Source of the DNA: Paraburkholderia sp. FT54
GTDB lineage: Bacteria > Pseudomonadota > Gammaproteobacteria > Burkholderiales > Burkholderiaceae
NCBI RefSeq assembly: GCF_031585635.1
Contig: NZ_CP134196.1
Location: 558,001 to 622,000 of the forward strand
DNA length: 64,000 nucleotides
Direction of reading: 5' to 3'
A program made the position numbers and the translations under genes. Every line of letters starts with the position of its first letter. Positions within the stretch are counted from its first letter, which is position 1. Below the pieces are notes generated by a model. The model ran no database searches. It saw only the letters and a list, made by a program, of their open reading frames with translations, and was not told where the DNA came from. Shown here one piece after another: positions 9,116 through 17,926 of the stretch.

Positions 9116-9132
9116 TTGTTGCAGCGCAGCAA
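9116..9132. promoter_or_regulatory. inverted repeat, candidate PhaR operator
   Basis: TTGTTGC-AGC-GCAGCAA, six of seven arm bases paired, lies just downstream of the -10 box at the predicted transcription start. TGC/GCA inverted repeats at phasin promoters are the expected target of the PHA repressor PhaR; the assignment is inference. Confidence 0.5.
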
Positions 9133-9215
9133 TCTACCTTTCGCCCCCGTCGCGCGCGGTTTTGTTTTCACTCAGAGCCCTCGCACTCTTGCCGCCTTAC
9201 CCTTACGGAGCAGTG

Positions 9216-9710
9216 ATGAGCACTCTTATTCCCCAACAATTGGTAGCCGCCCAGCAGTCCGGCCTGGACACATTTTTTGGCTTGGCGAACAAGGCATTTG
9301 AAGGCTTCGAAAAGCTGGTCGCATTGAATTTGCAAGTCAGCAAGGCCGTTCTCGCCGAAAACCAGGCAATCCTCGCCAAAGCCCTTTCATCCAGCAACCC
9401 GGGTGAGCTGTTCGCACTGCAAGCGAGCCTTTCCCAGCCTGCCGCGGAAAAGCTGGTCGCATACGGCCGCCATGTTCACGAAATCGTGTCCGGCGTTCAG
9501 AGCGAAATCTCAGCCGTCGCGACAGCACAGGGCCAGCAGTTCCAACGGGACGCACAAGGGTTCGTCGAGAACCTCCAGAAGAACGCGCCGGCAGGAAGCG
9601 AGTCAGCTGTTGCCGCGTGGAACTCGGTTTTGTCGGCAGCCAATGCGACCTACGAATCGGCCAACAAGGCTGCAAAACAGTTCGTGTCGACAGTGTCCAC
9701 GGTTGAGTAA
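9216..9710 (+). CDS. phaP: phasin (PHA granule-associated protein)
   Basis: A 164-residue, almost entirely helical protein. The N-terminus has the phasin pattern QQLVAAQQSGLDTFFGLANKAFEGFEKLVALNLQ, and the remainder is Ala/Gln/Ser-rich amphipathic helix with no Cys or Trp-rich core, as in PhaP1 of Cupriavidus and Burkholderia (180-190 residues). Phasins coat polyhydroxyalkanoate granules and control their number and size. The ATG at 9216 has GGAG nearby; an upstream frame extension to 9162 lacks one. It is a single-gene unit with its own promoter, operator-like repeat and terminator. Confidence 0.93.
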   Translation: MSTLIPQQLVAAQQSGLDTFFGLANKAFEGFEKLVALNLQVSKAVLAENQAILAKALSSSNPGELFALQASLSQPAAEKLVAYGRHVHEIVSGVQSEISAVATAQGQQFQRDAQGFVENLQKNAPAGSESAVAAWNSVLSAANATYESANKAAKQFVSTVSTVE

Positions 9711-9745
9711 AACTCATCGTCTCACTTAGATCTTCTGCGTCAGCG

Positions 9746-9777
9746 AATGCGAACTTCGGTTCGCATTTCTTCTTTCT
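9746..9777 (+). terminator. intrinsic terminator of the phasin gene
   Basis: Perfect nine-base stem AATGCGAAC/GTTCGCATT with a TTCG tetraloop, followed by TCTTCTTTCT. Confidence 0.85.
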
Positions 9778-9852
9778 GAACTGGATCTGTCCAGAAGCGA
9801 AGAATGCTGCGAATGGTTGCGCTGGAGGAGTCCCCGCTCTGGCCAGGACGAA

Positions 9853-10386
9853 ATGAACGGACACATTGCAATGGACGACCGATTTGATAGACGAGAACTG
9901 CTCCTTCATCTTGGTGACATTCTCGACGCTTTGAACTGTTTAGCGAGGACGAATGAACCGGGCGCATTGGTGGCGCATCTTATGCAGGGAAACGATTCAT
10001 TGCAGGACTTCGAGTTCCTTCGGACGCTTGCGCCAGAAATGACGGTGGCCGAGTTCATCAAAGGCGCTGCAAGCGCATTCTTCCCATGGCCAGCAGAGTT
10101 GCTCGAGGCAGAACTCAATCGGGACGGACTCGCGTCGACGGTTCAGCACAACCTCTTTGGCGGCAATCCCGATGGCTGGAACGCGTATATCAGCGGTGTC
10201 CAGAAGAAAGTGAAGTGGTTTGGCGCCGGACTTGCGAATATGAACAAGAACGCTCCGGCTGAAGCGTCGCGCGATGTCACTGACGCGGCGACTCTAGTCG
10301 AGGCGCCGGTTATGGGCGTGGCGACAGTGGATGTGCTTAACGAAAAGAGAGGTTGGCCTTGGCCCGAACCGAGGTCAACGTCGTGA
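9853..10386 (+). CDS. hypothetical protein (177 aa)
   Basis: A soluble protein of 177 residues if begun at the ATG at 9853; a second ATG at 9871 is also possible. The first 110 residues look folded and helical (RRELLLHLGDILDALNCLAR, then EMTVAEFIKGAASAFFPWP), while the last 45 are less regular and Pro-rich. No motif, signal peptide or membrane segment is recognised. It follows the phasin after a terminator, so it is probably separately transcribed. I do not recognise the family. Confidence 0.6.
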   Translation: MNGHIAMDDRFDRRELLLHLGDILDALNCLARTNEPGALVAHLMQGNDSLQDFEFLRTLAPEMTVAEFIKGAASAFFPWPAELLEAELNRDGLASTVQHNLFGGNPDGWNAYISGVQKKVKWFGAGLANMNKNAPAEASRDVTDAATLVEAPVMGVATVDVLNEKRGWPWPEPRSTS

Positions 10387-10539
10387 AGCGTTCAGTTCGT
10401 GGCCTACCCCGCCTGGTCAAGGTTCTCGAGCGCTCAAACCCGGATTGCAACGTTTATTCCGCCCGCTCCTGAAGCAGGCGGAAGTTTCGCATTTCAAAAG
10501 AACTCCGCTAACGGGACATACCCGGACCTTAAAGGATGA

Positions 10540-10578
10540 AAGGGACCCGGCCAGCCCGGCCAGGGACACCGGTCCCTT
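10540..10578. terminator. hairpin between two convergent genes
   Basis: Arms AAGGGACC and GGTCCCTT around a GC-rich loop that contains a CGGCCAG direct repeat. No T-run follows on either strand, so its action as a terminator is uncertain. Confidence 0.35.
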
Positions 10579-10634
10579 CCCGATGCGAGCGAGCAGTACC
10601 GTCAGTTATTGACTCGCGCGCCGTCAGCTGGCTT

Positions 10635-10889
10635 CTAGCTGCCCCCGAAAAAAACGTTGCATTGTGGGTCCACCCTACACGGCCTGGCATGTTTCGCGCC
10701 GCTTTGGACTCTTGTATCAGGTGTGCCGCCGTAGGACTCCATGCCCGTACTGGGCGAAGAAGAATCGGCCTGAGCCGCGGCGTTCTGCTGTGAGGTGGGT
10801 TGCGCAGCGTCGGGCGTGCTTTGCGCATATGCAAACCCGGCCATGACAAACAACCCGAAAGCAGAAGCAACCATCAGTCGTAATTTCAT
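10635..10889 (-). CDS. small secreted protein (84 aa)
   Basis: The first 22 residues are a typical Sec signal peptide (MKLRLMVASAFGLFVMAGFAYA) with cleavage after AYA. The mature part is Gln/Ser/Ala-rich and ends with PCRVDPQCNVFFGGS, in which two Cys could form a disulfide. The start has a good AAGGAG site. Short secreted proteins with this low-complexity middle and a Cys-x6-Cys tail are common in Burkholderia and have no known function; that family statement is from memory. Confidence 0.75.
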   Translation of the reverse strand: MKLRLMVASAFGLFVMAGFAYAQSTPDAAQPTSQQNAAAQADSSSPSTGMESYGGTPDTRVQSGAKHARPCRVDPQCNVFFGGS

Positions 10890-11590
10890 GTTGGCTCCTT
10901 AATCTAGGTTGAATTTTTCATCCACGTCATTCGTTGTTCGCGTGTCCCGCTGTCGAAATCCATACAGGATGTGCGGATGCGAAGCCGTCTTCGGGTCCGC
11001 GGGCCAATCGCCCGAGGCCAAAGTTTTAGGTAATTGGGAAGATATGAAGCGCAGTACGCCGAGCGAAAGTCTATGGACGCAAGATGGCGTGCGGACAGCT
11101 AATGCCAATGGATTTTATGGACCCATCGACACGAATAGTCGCCCCTGCAATTACGTTATAGGGCGCAGGAAGACGAAACGGAAGTGAATGTTTAAATCGA
11201 GCGCATCCACACGACACGGAAGCAACTGTCCGTTTCGGTTTGAAAGAGAAGGGCGCTTCGTCGGATAGCTGCCCTACGCCCCGCGTTGGTTGTCGTTCGG
11301 AGAGCGTCTCCGGCAAGTCGTGATACGCATCTTTTTTGATGCTCTGCCATTAAAGCGAGCCGGCGTTCAGCGAGGCATATCACACAACCGTCTGCAACTC
11401 GCACATGAGTACATGTCCGGCGAGTTAGCCGGTTTTGCCACGCGGCCTGCAACAGTGTTTTCAGGAATCGCACATCGACGCAAGTCTTGCTCGACATGAT
11501 ACTTGCCACATCCGAATTGTTGGGTGGCGGGGCGCGTCGGCGAGACGACAGGAGACCGCTACGAGACTATCGAGTCGAAGGGGAAACGAC
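10890..11590. other. 700-base region without a supported gene
   Basis: Carries the ribosome site and probable promoter of the small secreted protein at its left end and the H-NS-like gene's leader (AAGGGGA) at its right end. ORFs of 80-105 codons on both strands have no family resemblance or ribosome sites. Confidence 0.5.
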
Positions 11591-11917
11591 ATGGATGAGC
11601 AAAAGCGCCAAAGCATGATTGCATACCTGCGTCGCAAGATGGCAACGGTTGGCATCAAGTTGGGCGATCTCGCGGCGGCAATCGCCGAGGACAAGGCGCG
11701 CCAGAAGTCGGCACGATACCGCAGCGCTTTCGGCGACACCTGGGATGGTAAGGGTGAACTGCCGCAGTGGCTGAGACAAGCCACGAGCGCCGGACAGTCG
11801 CTGGCGCACTTTGCTGTTGAGAAGTCGTCGAGGTCGGCTAGCGCCGGACGTCCGGCCATTGACTGGAGTCGCGACCCGTTCGCTGGCACGCGACTGGCGA
11901 CAGTTCGGCCATCGTAA
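11591..11917 (+). CDS. H-NS-family DNA-binding protein
   Basis: A 108-residue protein. The C-terminal half holds the H-NS-type DNA-binding fold RYRSAFGDTWDGKGELPQWLRQA, where classical Burkholderia H-NS proteins read TW-GRGR-P-WL. The AT-hook-like GRGR/QGR loop is changed to GKGE, so minor-groove binding may differ. The N-terminal 45 residues form a short helical dimerisation segment. A tail of about 35 residues after the domain (SRSASAGRPAIDWSRDPFAG) is unusual. Start ATG at 11591 has AAGGGGA upstream. Confidence 0.75.
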   Translation: MDEQKRQSMIAYLRRKMATVGIKLGDLAAAIAEDKARQKSARYRSAFGDTWDGKGELPQWLRQATSAGQSLAHFAVEKSSRSASAGRPAIDWSRDPFAGTRLATVRPS

Positions 11918-11964
11918 GCTGACGGCTAACAGCCTGTAGAACACGGGTGCATCGCTATTGGCGT

Positions 11965-12468
11965 TCAATGCGAATGGCCGTGGCCTCCTCCGCCGCCGCC
12001 CCTGTAATAGCCGCCGCCCATACCGTGCCCTGGGTATCCGTGGCCACCCCAGCCGCCATGACCGCCCCAACCGCCTCCATATCCGTGCCCCCAGTAGCCG
12101 TGGTGTCCCCAGTAGCCATATCTGCCGCCTCCATAACAGCAGCCGCCCCAATAGCCGAAACTCAGTGACACCGATGGTCCCCACCACGCGGGCCACCCGT
12201 AGTACGGATACGCGACCGGATAATACGCCGGCGCGACGAAGACGGGCACGGCTGGTGCGATATAGGCGTTCGTCGATGCAGTCGCATCTGACGCTGCCGC
12301 TGCGTCGGCCGTTGAGAAAGGATATTGCTGCGGCGCGCCCGCGGTTGGCACGTCGCCATACGGAACATAACCATAGGGCACGTAGTAGTAGCAACCGGAC
12401 AAAGCGGCGGACAGGACCACCAACACAACGGCGCCGCCCGCGCGCGACGTTGCGTCCACCGTTTTCAT
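11965..12468 (-). CDS. Gly/His/Tyr-rich lipoprotein
   Basis: A 167-residue lipoprotein. The signal peptide ends in the lipobox LSAALSGC. After the Cys there are Tyr/Pro-rich repeats (YYYVPYGYVPYG), an Ala/Ser linker, a Trp/Tyr-rich segment and a long tail dominated by Gly, His, Trp and Tyr, ending GGGGGGHGHSH. The start at 12468 has a GGAG site. The His-rich tail could bind metal ions, and the composition resembles other low-complexity surface lipoproteins in proteobacteria. The function is unknown. It faces the H-NS-like gene convergently. Confidence 0.78.
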   Translation of the reverse strand: MKTVDATSRAGGAVVLVVLSAALSGCYYYVPYGYVPYGDVPTAGAPQQYPFSTADAAAASDATASTNAYIAPAVPVFVAPAYYPVAYPYYGWPAWWGPSVSLSFGYWGGCCYGGGRYGYWGHHGYWGHGYGGGWGGHGGWGGHGYPGHGMGGGYYRGGGGGGHGHSH

Positions 12469-12701
12469 GAGGTGCTCCAGTGTCTGACGCGACGCAGCAT
12501 GCGCCGCGGCCTCAAGCTTCAATACAGTTAGCTTACTCCAGCAAACAGGATGCCGATGCACCTCGTAGCTCAAGGACATTTCGCATTGGGTTGCTGCCGC
12601 CGGAAACGGCGACGAAAGATCGGCTATTCACCGGTAGGGGCCACGAGGCTAAAACGCCGCTTCATGATTGCTCCCTTTCGAACGGAAACATCAGGCTGGT
12701 G

Positions 12702-13097
12702 ATGGATAAGGCGAAACAGGCCGTACTTCCTTGGAGACACCATTCTCGGCGCTTTGTCGTACAAATCTCTTCCGGCGGCAACCGACTCCTCGTCATCGAA
12801 CCTTCACACATAGACGGGACAATCGCACCACTGAGAGAACGGGGTGTTGCCACCCCAAAAAATGATATGCAAATCCAGCCGAGCACACCGGCCACCAGAA
12901 TCAGCTTTCATCGAGGGTATGGTCTTCGCGCAAGTACGACGCCGACCGGCGATGGCTTGCATTCCGCGGACCTCGTTATCGAACCACCAGGACGGCCGCC
13001 GCAAGCGTTCAACTCGCTGGATCTGTTCTATGACCACGAACAGGCGATAAGCTACGCCACTGTCTGGGGGCGTATTTGGGTCGACTCGAGGGCTTAA
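12702..13097 (+). CDS. hypothetical protein (131 aa)
   Basis: The best supported part is the last 65 residues: ISFHRGYGLRASTTPTGDGL, then SADLVIEPPG and LFYDHEQAISYATVWGRIWVD, which reads like a short beta-rich domain found in Burkholderia hypotheticals (from memory). The ATG at 12702 has only a weak ribosome site; an ATG at 12867 would leave 76 residues covering the conserved-looking part. No signal peptide or motif of known function. Confidence 0.5.
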   Translation: MDKAKQAVLPWRHHSRRFVVQISSGGNRLLVIEPSHIDGTIAPLRERGVATPKNDMQIQPSTPATRISFHRGYGLRASTTPTGDGLHSADLVIEPPGRPPQAFNSLDLFYDHEQAISYATVWGRIWVDSRA

Positions 13098-13279
13098 ACC
13101 CCATTTCTTTCTGAGCGTGCTTGTCGCGCTTGCCCAACGTCGAGTCTTTCAGGAGACGAAGCGCAGTGCCGACATCGCCTTGCCGGAAGAAACAAGCCGG
13201 TAAGCCGAGGCCGGACGAATCGCGCCATCGCGCTCGACGGGTAGCGCCGGATATCCCGCGGAAAAACCAGGGCAGGCCG

Positions 13280-13519
13280 CTAGTGTCGTGTGCTGTCTGG
13301 CAAGGACCGAAGCATTGCGGTAATGCTCATCTCTTCGTGCAGATCTGGCCAGTACAACTGCTGGCGATCCAAAGAGATTGCAAAATTCCCGCGCTCCGCT
13401 GTTGTAGCTGCCTGCAGGATAGGAAACCAGCCAAGCGGAAATTCAACGGCTTGGCCGTCGGACAGGTCGACAAACAGGTGCCCACTGTCGAAATGCACAC
13501 TTACCGCTCCAGAGTCCAT
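13280..13519 (-). CDS. DUF2442 domain protein
   Basis: A 79-residue protein that is a single DUF2442 domain: VHFDSGHLFVDLSDGQAVEF, PLGWFPILQAATTAER, and the ending YWPDLHEEMSITAML, matching the family pattern of 'dG-(x)-vPL-wfP-L--A---eR' and 'WP-lDEDISV--LL'. The ATG at 13519 has a strong AGGAGG site. Relatives often sit beside DUF4160 proteins in toxin-antitoxin-like pairs, but no DUF4160 gene is visible here. Confidence 0.82.
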   Translation of the reverse strand: MDSGAVSVHFDSGHLFVDLSDGQAVEFPLGWFPILQAATTAERGNFAISLDRQQLYWPDLHEEMSITAMLRSLPDSTRH

Positions 13520-13791
13520 GGCCGCCTCCTGAATGACAAGCAACTTAAAGATAGGCCCGTGCAAGACGCCATACAAGAAAGAATGCTGGAATGCAGGCGT
13601 GCGCCGAGGTTGGGACTGAAGTGATGCGACGCTATCGGGTCCTGCCTTTCCTCTCACGGCGATTGGCAAGATATAGAAATCCGCGCTGGTTCAAAGGGAA
13701 ATCAGGCGGCCAATTCTTGTAGTTTTCCAAAGGTTCATCCTGCCTGTTCTGGCCAGCACGACTTAGCTCCGGCGCAATTGCAGCCGCGAAC

Positions 13792-14247
13792 TCAATCCGG
13801 TTGGACTCGGCTTACACTGCTCGGCAATTCGACAAAATCCTCCGTCTTGTCCAATGCATTCATCGCGTCGATCAGGGCGGGAGGCGGGCAAATCAGTTTG
13901 CGCTTTTCCAGATCGAGCCAACCGCCCGCCGATGTTACGCGGGCCACCAGCTTGCCCTCGCGTAGAAATTCATTGCGCAGCAACATACGGCTTCCATCGG
14001 CCGATAGGCCAGCGAGCGCAAAGCTCACCATGACCCGATCAAGCAGATGGATCTCGCGAAAATATTCAATCTCGTCCTTCATCACGACCGGTCCGATGCG
14101 CAGCTTCACGAACTCCGACATCGAAAAACCCTGTTTCGAGAAGTACAGCATCCGCGCATCGACGGACTTGTCGAGATAGGCGGTGTTGCGCATATGCGAG
14201 TTGAAATCCATATCGCCCCAGCCGGCGAAGAGTTCGGTCTCAAACAT
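13792..14247 (-). CDS. acyl-CoA thioesterase, 4HBT/YbgC-like hotdog
   Basis: A 151-residue single hotdog domain. The N-terminal FAGWGDMDFNSHMRNTAYLDK has the Asp and His-Met-Asn arrangement of 4-hydroxybenzoyl-CoA thioesterase-type enzymes (D-D-x-N-H-(V/M)). The helix, long strand and C-terminal strands are all present. It would hydrolyse an acyl- or aroyl-CoA. It is divergent from the LysR gene at 14492, sharing a 240-base promoter region. The substrate cannot be told. Confidence 0.82.
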   Translation of the reverse strand: MFETELFAGWGDMDFNSHMRNTAYLDKSVDARMLYFSKQGFSMSEFVKLRIGPVVMKDEIEYFREIHLLDRVMVSFALAGLSADGSRMLLRNEFLREGKLVARVTSAGGWLDLEKRKLICPPPALIDAMNALDKTEDFVELPSSVSRVQPD

Positions 14248-14491
14248 AGTGTGGCCTTACGATAGGGGTTGCGTGATAACTTCCTGCCAGTGTTGCCAGC
14301 ACGGTTCAACGCAGAATATCAGGGATGGGCCGCAAGGATGCGCGCGCCTGCCAGTTGGCGATGGGCGGTACTTACGCTGAAGCTCTCGAGCCGTCACCGT
14401 TAAATCGAGCGCTATGACTGGGTGTCGTTCAGATGACGTGGTCGTTAGCGCGGGTAAAATGCTTCGACCGCAACGCTGACCTATTGATAAT

Positions 14492-15463
14492 ATGAACCTC
14501 GGACGGATCGACCTTAATCTATTGCGAGTATTCGACGCGGTGTTTGAGGATCGCAATTTGGTCCTTGCTGGAAAGCGGTTGAATTTGAGTCAGTCTGCCA
14601 TCAGTCATGCACTCGGGCGGTTGCGGGACGCACTCGAGGATGACCTGTTCGTGCGTACGTCCAAAGGCATGGAGCCGACAGCCCGCACAGTCGCGATCGC
14701 GGCCCCGGTGCGCAATGCACTCCAACAGATTCAGGTAGCGCTCGGCGACGAGCCGTTCCGGCCCGAGGTTGCCGAGCGCGAGTTTGTCGTCGCGGCGAAC
14801 GACTACATCACGATGCTTCTTCTCGGCCGCCTCAGTCAGAGGCTCGCCGCTGAAGCGCCAATGGTGAACCTTGTCATACGACCGTCCACCCGCTTGGACC
14901 TGGCCGGGCAGATCGACATCGGTCGGATCGACATCGCCGTTGGAGTCTTTGCGGAGGTGCCGTCGCGTTTTCAGTCGGCGCTGATATGGCAACAGAGAGA
15001 CGTGCTGGTGATGCGCCTGGATCATCCCATCGGCGAGCGGGCCGTGACTCACGACGATCTGTTGATTTATCCACTTCTCGCTGTCTCGCTCGGCGGCCCG
15101 GAAGAGGGCGCCGTTGGCGGCTTCATCGTTGAACGAGGTCTGGCGCGACAATCGGAAATGTTCGATCGGCAAGCATTGGAAGATGCATTTGCAGAGGGGC
15201 CGGCGCGACCCCGGCTGAGGGTGGCTGTGGCGCATTCGTTGGCAATCCCCGCGTTGCTCCGTCACAGCGAAATGTTCGCCATCGTACCTTCTCCGTTGGG
15301 ACGCGAGCTCGAACGCTACGGCGAGCTGAAGACGCGGGCGACGCCTTACTCGTGTCCGGAGTCTTCGGTCAGAGCGGTGTGGCATGCGCGAAATGCGCAC
15401 GATCCGGCCCTACAGTGGCTGCGGTCCCAGATACTTGACGTCGGCAGACAGGTGCGAAGCTAG
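14492..15463 (+). CDS. LysR-family regulator (NodD/PnbR-like)
   Basis: A 323-residue LysR regulator. The first 65 residues hold the winged helix (LNLLRVFDAVFEDRNLVLAG, LSQSAISHALGRLRDALEDDLFVR), typical of the NodD/NbzR/PnbR subgroup, and the rest is the type-2 periplasmic-binding-like effector domain. The divergent thioesterase and the downstream nitroreductase are candidate targets. Because nitroreductase and a broken hydroxylaminobenzoate lyase follow, this may be the regulator of a former nitrobenzoate operon; that link is inferred. Confidence 0.88.
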   Translation: MNLGRIDLNLLRVFDAVFEDRNLVLAGKRLNLSQSAISHALGRLRDALEDDLFVRTSKGMEPTARTVAIAAPVRNALQQIQVALGDEPFRPEVAEREFVVAANDYITMLLLGRLSQRLAAEAPMVNLVIRPSTRLDLAGQIDIGRIDIAVGVFAEVPSRFQSALIWQQRDVLVMRLDHPIGERAVTHDDLLIYPLLAVSLGGPEEGAVGGFIVERGLARQSEMFDRQALEDAFAEGPARPRLRVAVAHSLAIPALLRHSEMFAIVPSPLGRELERYGELKTRATPYSCPESSVRAVWHARNAHDPALQWLRSQILDVGRQVRS

Positions 15464-15542
15464 GTAATCCCGTTTTATTCAAGACCGTCTTGAAGACTCT
15501 TCACCGCGCGTGGGATTCGGGCTGTGCCATCATGCAGACACT

Positions 15543-16274
15543 ATGCATACAGACATCCTTGAAGCCGCGGAGACCGGTCATCAAATGCATTCGGACGCCC
15601 ACGTTTTTGATTCGGTTATTCGATCTCGGAAAGCCGTTCGCGTTTTTCGTCCAGATGCAGTCTCCCAGAAAGACATCGCTGACATTCTTGATGTCGCTCG
15701 CACGGCGCCTAGCAACTCGAACATGCAACCATGGCGGGTGCATGTCTTTAGCGGAAACCCGAAGGAGTCGCTGAGTGAAGCGCTTTTGTGCGCTCACCTG
15801 GCGGATTTGCATCCACCGCTCCAGCATATCCCCGATCCCATGCCGGAGGAGTATCGCCCCATGCAGGAGGCGTTCGGTGCCCGATACTATGGTGCGCTTG
15901 GGATCGACAAGGCGGACGTCGCTGCCCGAGCACTGGCCACTGGCCGTAATTTTGGTTTTTTTGGGGCGCCAGTTGGTCTGATCTTCAGCGTCGACGCGAG
16001 ACTGACGAAGTACAGCTGGCTCGACTACGGCCTTTTTCTACAGACGATCATGCTCGCCGCACGCGCGCGAGGTCTGGATACATGCCCGCAAGTGTCGTTC
16101 GCCCGCTATCAGGCAATCATTGCGGAACATCTCTCACTCGATCCCGGTTTTGACGTCGTGTGCGCCATGTCGCTGGGTTACGCAGATCAGGATTCAGTGG
16201 TCAACAGACTCGCTATTCCACGCGAGAAGGTCGAAAGCTTTACAACGTTTGTCGGATTCGATGAAGCGTTGTAG
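15543..16274 (+). CDS. nitroreductase family protein (PnbA-like)
   Basis: A 243-residue FMN-dependent nitroreductase. The core has VIRSRKAVRVFRPDAVSQ (FMN phosphate-binding Arg-Ser-(R)), APSNSNMQPWRVHVF, and SLGYADQDSVVN at the C-terminus. Such enzymes reduce aromatic nitro groups to hydroxylamines with NAD(P)H; PnbA converts 4-nitrobenzoate to 4-hydroxylaminobenzoate. The ATG at 15543 gives the conventional length; an in-frame earlier start at 15510 is less likely. It lies in line with the LysR gene, an FMN reductase and a broken PnbB-like gene. Confidence 0.87.
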   Translation: MHTDILEAAETGHQMHSDAHVFDSVIRSRKAVRVFRPDAVSQKDIADILDVARTAPSNSNMQPWRVHVFSGNPKESLSEALLCAHLADLHPPLQHIPDPMPEEYRPMQEAFGARYYGALGIDKADVAARALATGRNFGFFGAPVGLIFSVDARLTKYSWLDYGLFLQTIMLAARARGLDTCPQVSFARYQAIIAEHLSLDPGFDVVCAMSLGYADQDSVVNRLAIPREKVESFTTFVGFDEAL

Positions 16275-16503
16275 TCAAGATCGCAGTTATTGTTCGAATG
16301 ACTAACTAGTTATGAATTTCGGAATGCACGTTCGTCGCCGTCGCGATACGAGCATTAGCGTTGCCGTAGAACTCGCGAGACGCGACCGGCGGCCGAAAGT
16401 GTTTATGCGCGCGATCGCAGCTCATCTGAATACGCGGATCGGATCAGCTAGCGCCTGTTCGGTTAACTTTACCTCAACCTTCTGACTTGGCTACGTACAG
16501 AAT

Positions 16504-17085
16504 ATGACTGTGAAAATACTCGCTTTTTGTGGGAGTTCCCGCAGCGCGTCCCTTAATCGAAAACTGTTGGAAATAGCCGCATCTGGGGCGACAGCGGATG
16601 GAGCAGAGGTGACTTTTATCGCTCTGGCGGACTATCGCCTGCCAATTTACGACGCTGACATCGAGCTTGAGCATGGCGTACCTGAGCAAGTTCGAGCGCT
16701 CCAAGAATTGTTCGCCACACATGACGCGCTGCTGGTCGCTTCGCCCGAGCATAACGGCGGCTACACTGCGTTGCTCAAGAACGTGCTTGACTGGGTAAGC
16801 AGACCGACCGCGGCTGGAAAACCTGGCCTGACGCTCTTTGCGGGTAAGGTGGCAGCGGTCGTCTCGGCGTCACCGGGACCAATGGGCGGCGTTCGGGCAA
16901 CGCTTGGGATGCGCGGTGTTCTTGAGAAGCTGGGCGCGATCCTGATCCCGCAGGGGTTTTCGCTGGGTTCTGCTCATCAGGCATTTGCCGAACATGGTGG
17001 CCTTGCCGATGAGAACACGGACGCCGAAGTTCGACGCGTGGGTTTTAGTCTCGTTCGCGTGACGAAGCAACTGGTCACAATCTGA
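16504..17085 (+). CDS. NADPH-dependent FMN reductase
   Basis: A 193-residue flavodoxin-like reductase. The FMN phosphate loop FCGSSRSASLNRKLLE is at residues 7-22 and the second signature SPEHNGGYTALLKNVLDWVSR at about 80-100. Proteins of this family (azoreductase/ChrR/NQO type) reduce FMN, quinones or azo compounds. Placed after the nitroreductase, it may support the same nitroaromatic pathway. No convincing ribosome site precedes the ATG. Confidence 0.88.
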   Translation: MTVKILAFCGSSRSASLNRKLLEIAASGATADGAEVTFIALADYRLPIYDADIELEHGVPEQVRALQELFATHDALLVASPEHNGGYTALLKNVLDWVSRPTAAGKPGLTLFAGKVAAVVSASPGPMGGVRATLGMRGVLEKLGAILIPQGFSLGSAHQAFAEHGGLADENTDAEVRRVGFSLVRVTKQLVTI

Positions 17086-17287
17086 TCGTCGATGCCCGGG
17101 CGCAGCGCTACGCACCCGGTACATGCTGTTCATGACGTCGCGAAGCCTTATGGCGGCAATTGGAACCCCCAAGCAAAGCGAACCGTGGATTCCGAAGCAG
17201 TGAGGTTCGGTAATATTGCGTGTTATTCGCGCCTATGACACTACGACTTCTGGATTGAAGAGAGGTCGGTGTCGACGGGGCGAGAAC

Positions 17288-17317
17288 GCGGGACGCGCCG
17301 TTACCAGCGCGTCCCGC
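17288..17317. terminator. strong hairpin downstream of the broken lyase gene
   Basis: Ten-base perfect stem GCGGGACGCG/CGCGTCCCGC with a ten-base loop, just after the end of the minus-strand gene at 17324. No T-run follows, so it may slow rather than release polymerase. Confidence 0.4.
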
Positions 17318-17323
17318 ACCTGA

Positions 17324-17926
17324 TCAGTTTGCGTCGGGCGCCTTGACGTTGTACGCGATGCGCCCTGCAGGCAGAAAAAACAGAGCGATAATTGCACCGC
17401 CCTTTGTTTCTGGATAATGATGACTGCCCGGTGCCGGCGCAGTCCAGCCGCCATAACACCAGCCATTCGGGCCGGCGAGGGCCGCACCTTCGTTCAGCGA
17501 CACCACCATGTTGAATTCGCCGTACGGGTGGGCGTGGTAGTCACCTCGGAAGCTTCCCTCAGGGTTGTTCTGATCATTGCCGGTGCTGTCCATATAGACA
17601 GCTGTAATGCTGAATCAAAAGGTCTCTTCGGAGGGCTCGACAAGACGTGCGCGCCGGTACTTGCGCCCGGATATCTCGACGTTTGCTGCCCAGCCTTCCT
17701 CCACCACGCCAATCGTGATCAGCCGTTTCAGATCCTGATAGAACTCGCTCGACGTGCCGTATTTGTCGTTGAGCCACTGTTCGACCTCGTTACCGGTAGT
17801 CAGGTCCTTCACCTCTTCAAGAAAGGGCAGACATTTGCCTATCAGTTCGTCTCTACTGCTCGGAATGTTAGCTGGTGACAAATTGGTCCTCACTAGTTTC
17901 AAGAGTTGCCTGTGCGACCCGCATCT
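17324..17926 (-). pseudogene. 4-hydroxylaminobenzoate lyase-like (DUF4863) gene with an internal stop
   Basis: One minus-strand frame runs from about 17930 to 17324, interrupted by a single TGA at 17617-17615. Upstream of it lies LPFLEEVKDLTTGNEVEQWL and GVVEEGWAANVEISGRKYRRA; downstream lies FSITAVYMDS, GDYHAHPYGEFNMVV and HHYPETKGGAIIALFFLPAG. This matches the DUF4863 family (PnbB, which converts 4-hydroxylaminobenzoate to protocatechuate and ammonia). Relatives read 'ET-GFS' here, so the TGA replaces a conserved Gly codon (GGA to TGA, one base). The start is not certain; GTG or TTG codons near 17900-17930 are candidates. The His residues in HAHP and HHYP remain. Confidence 0.75.

Noticed and set aside
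10909..11187. 92-codon plus-strand ORF
   Set aside because: No family resemblance, ribosome site or conserved composition.
12841..12856. Perfect hairpin GGGGTG-TTGC-CACCCC
   Set aside because: Followed by A residues on the plus strand and has no T-run in the right direction; it lies within a putative coding frame.
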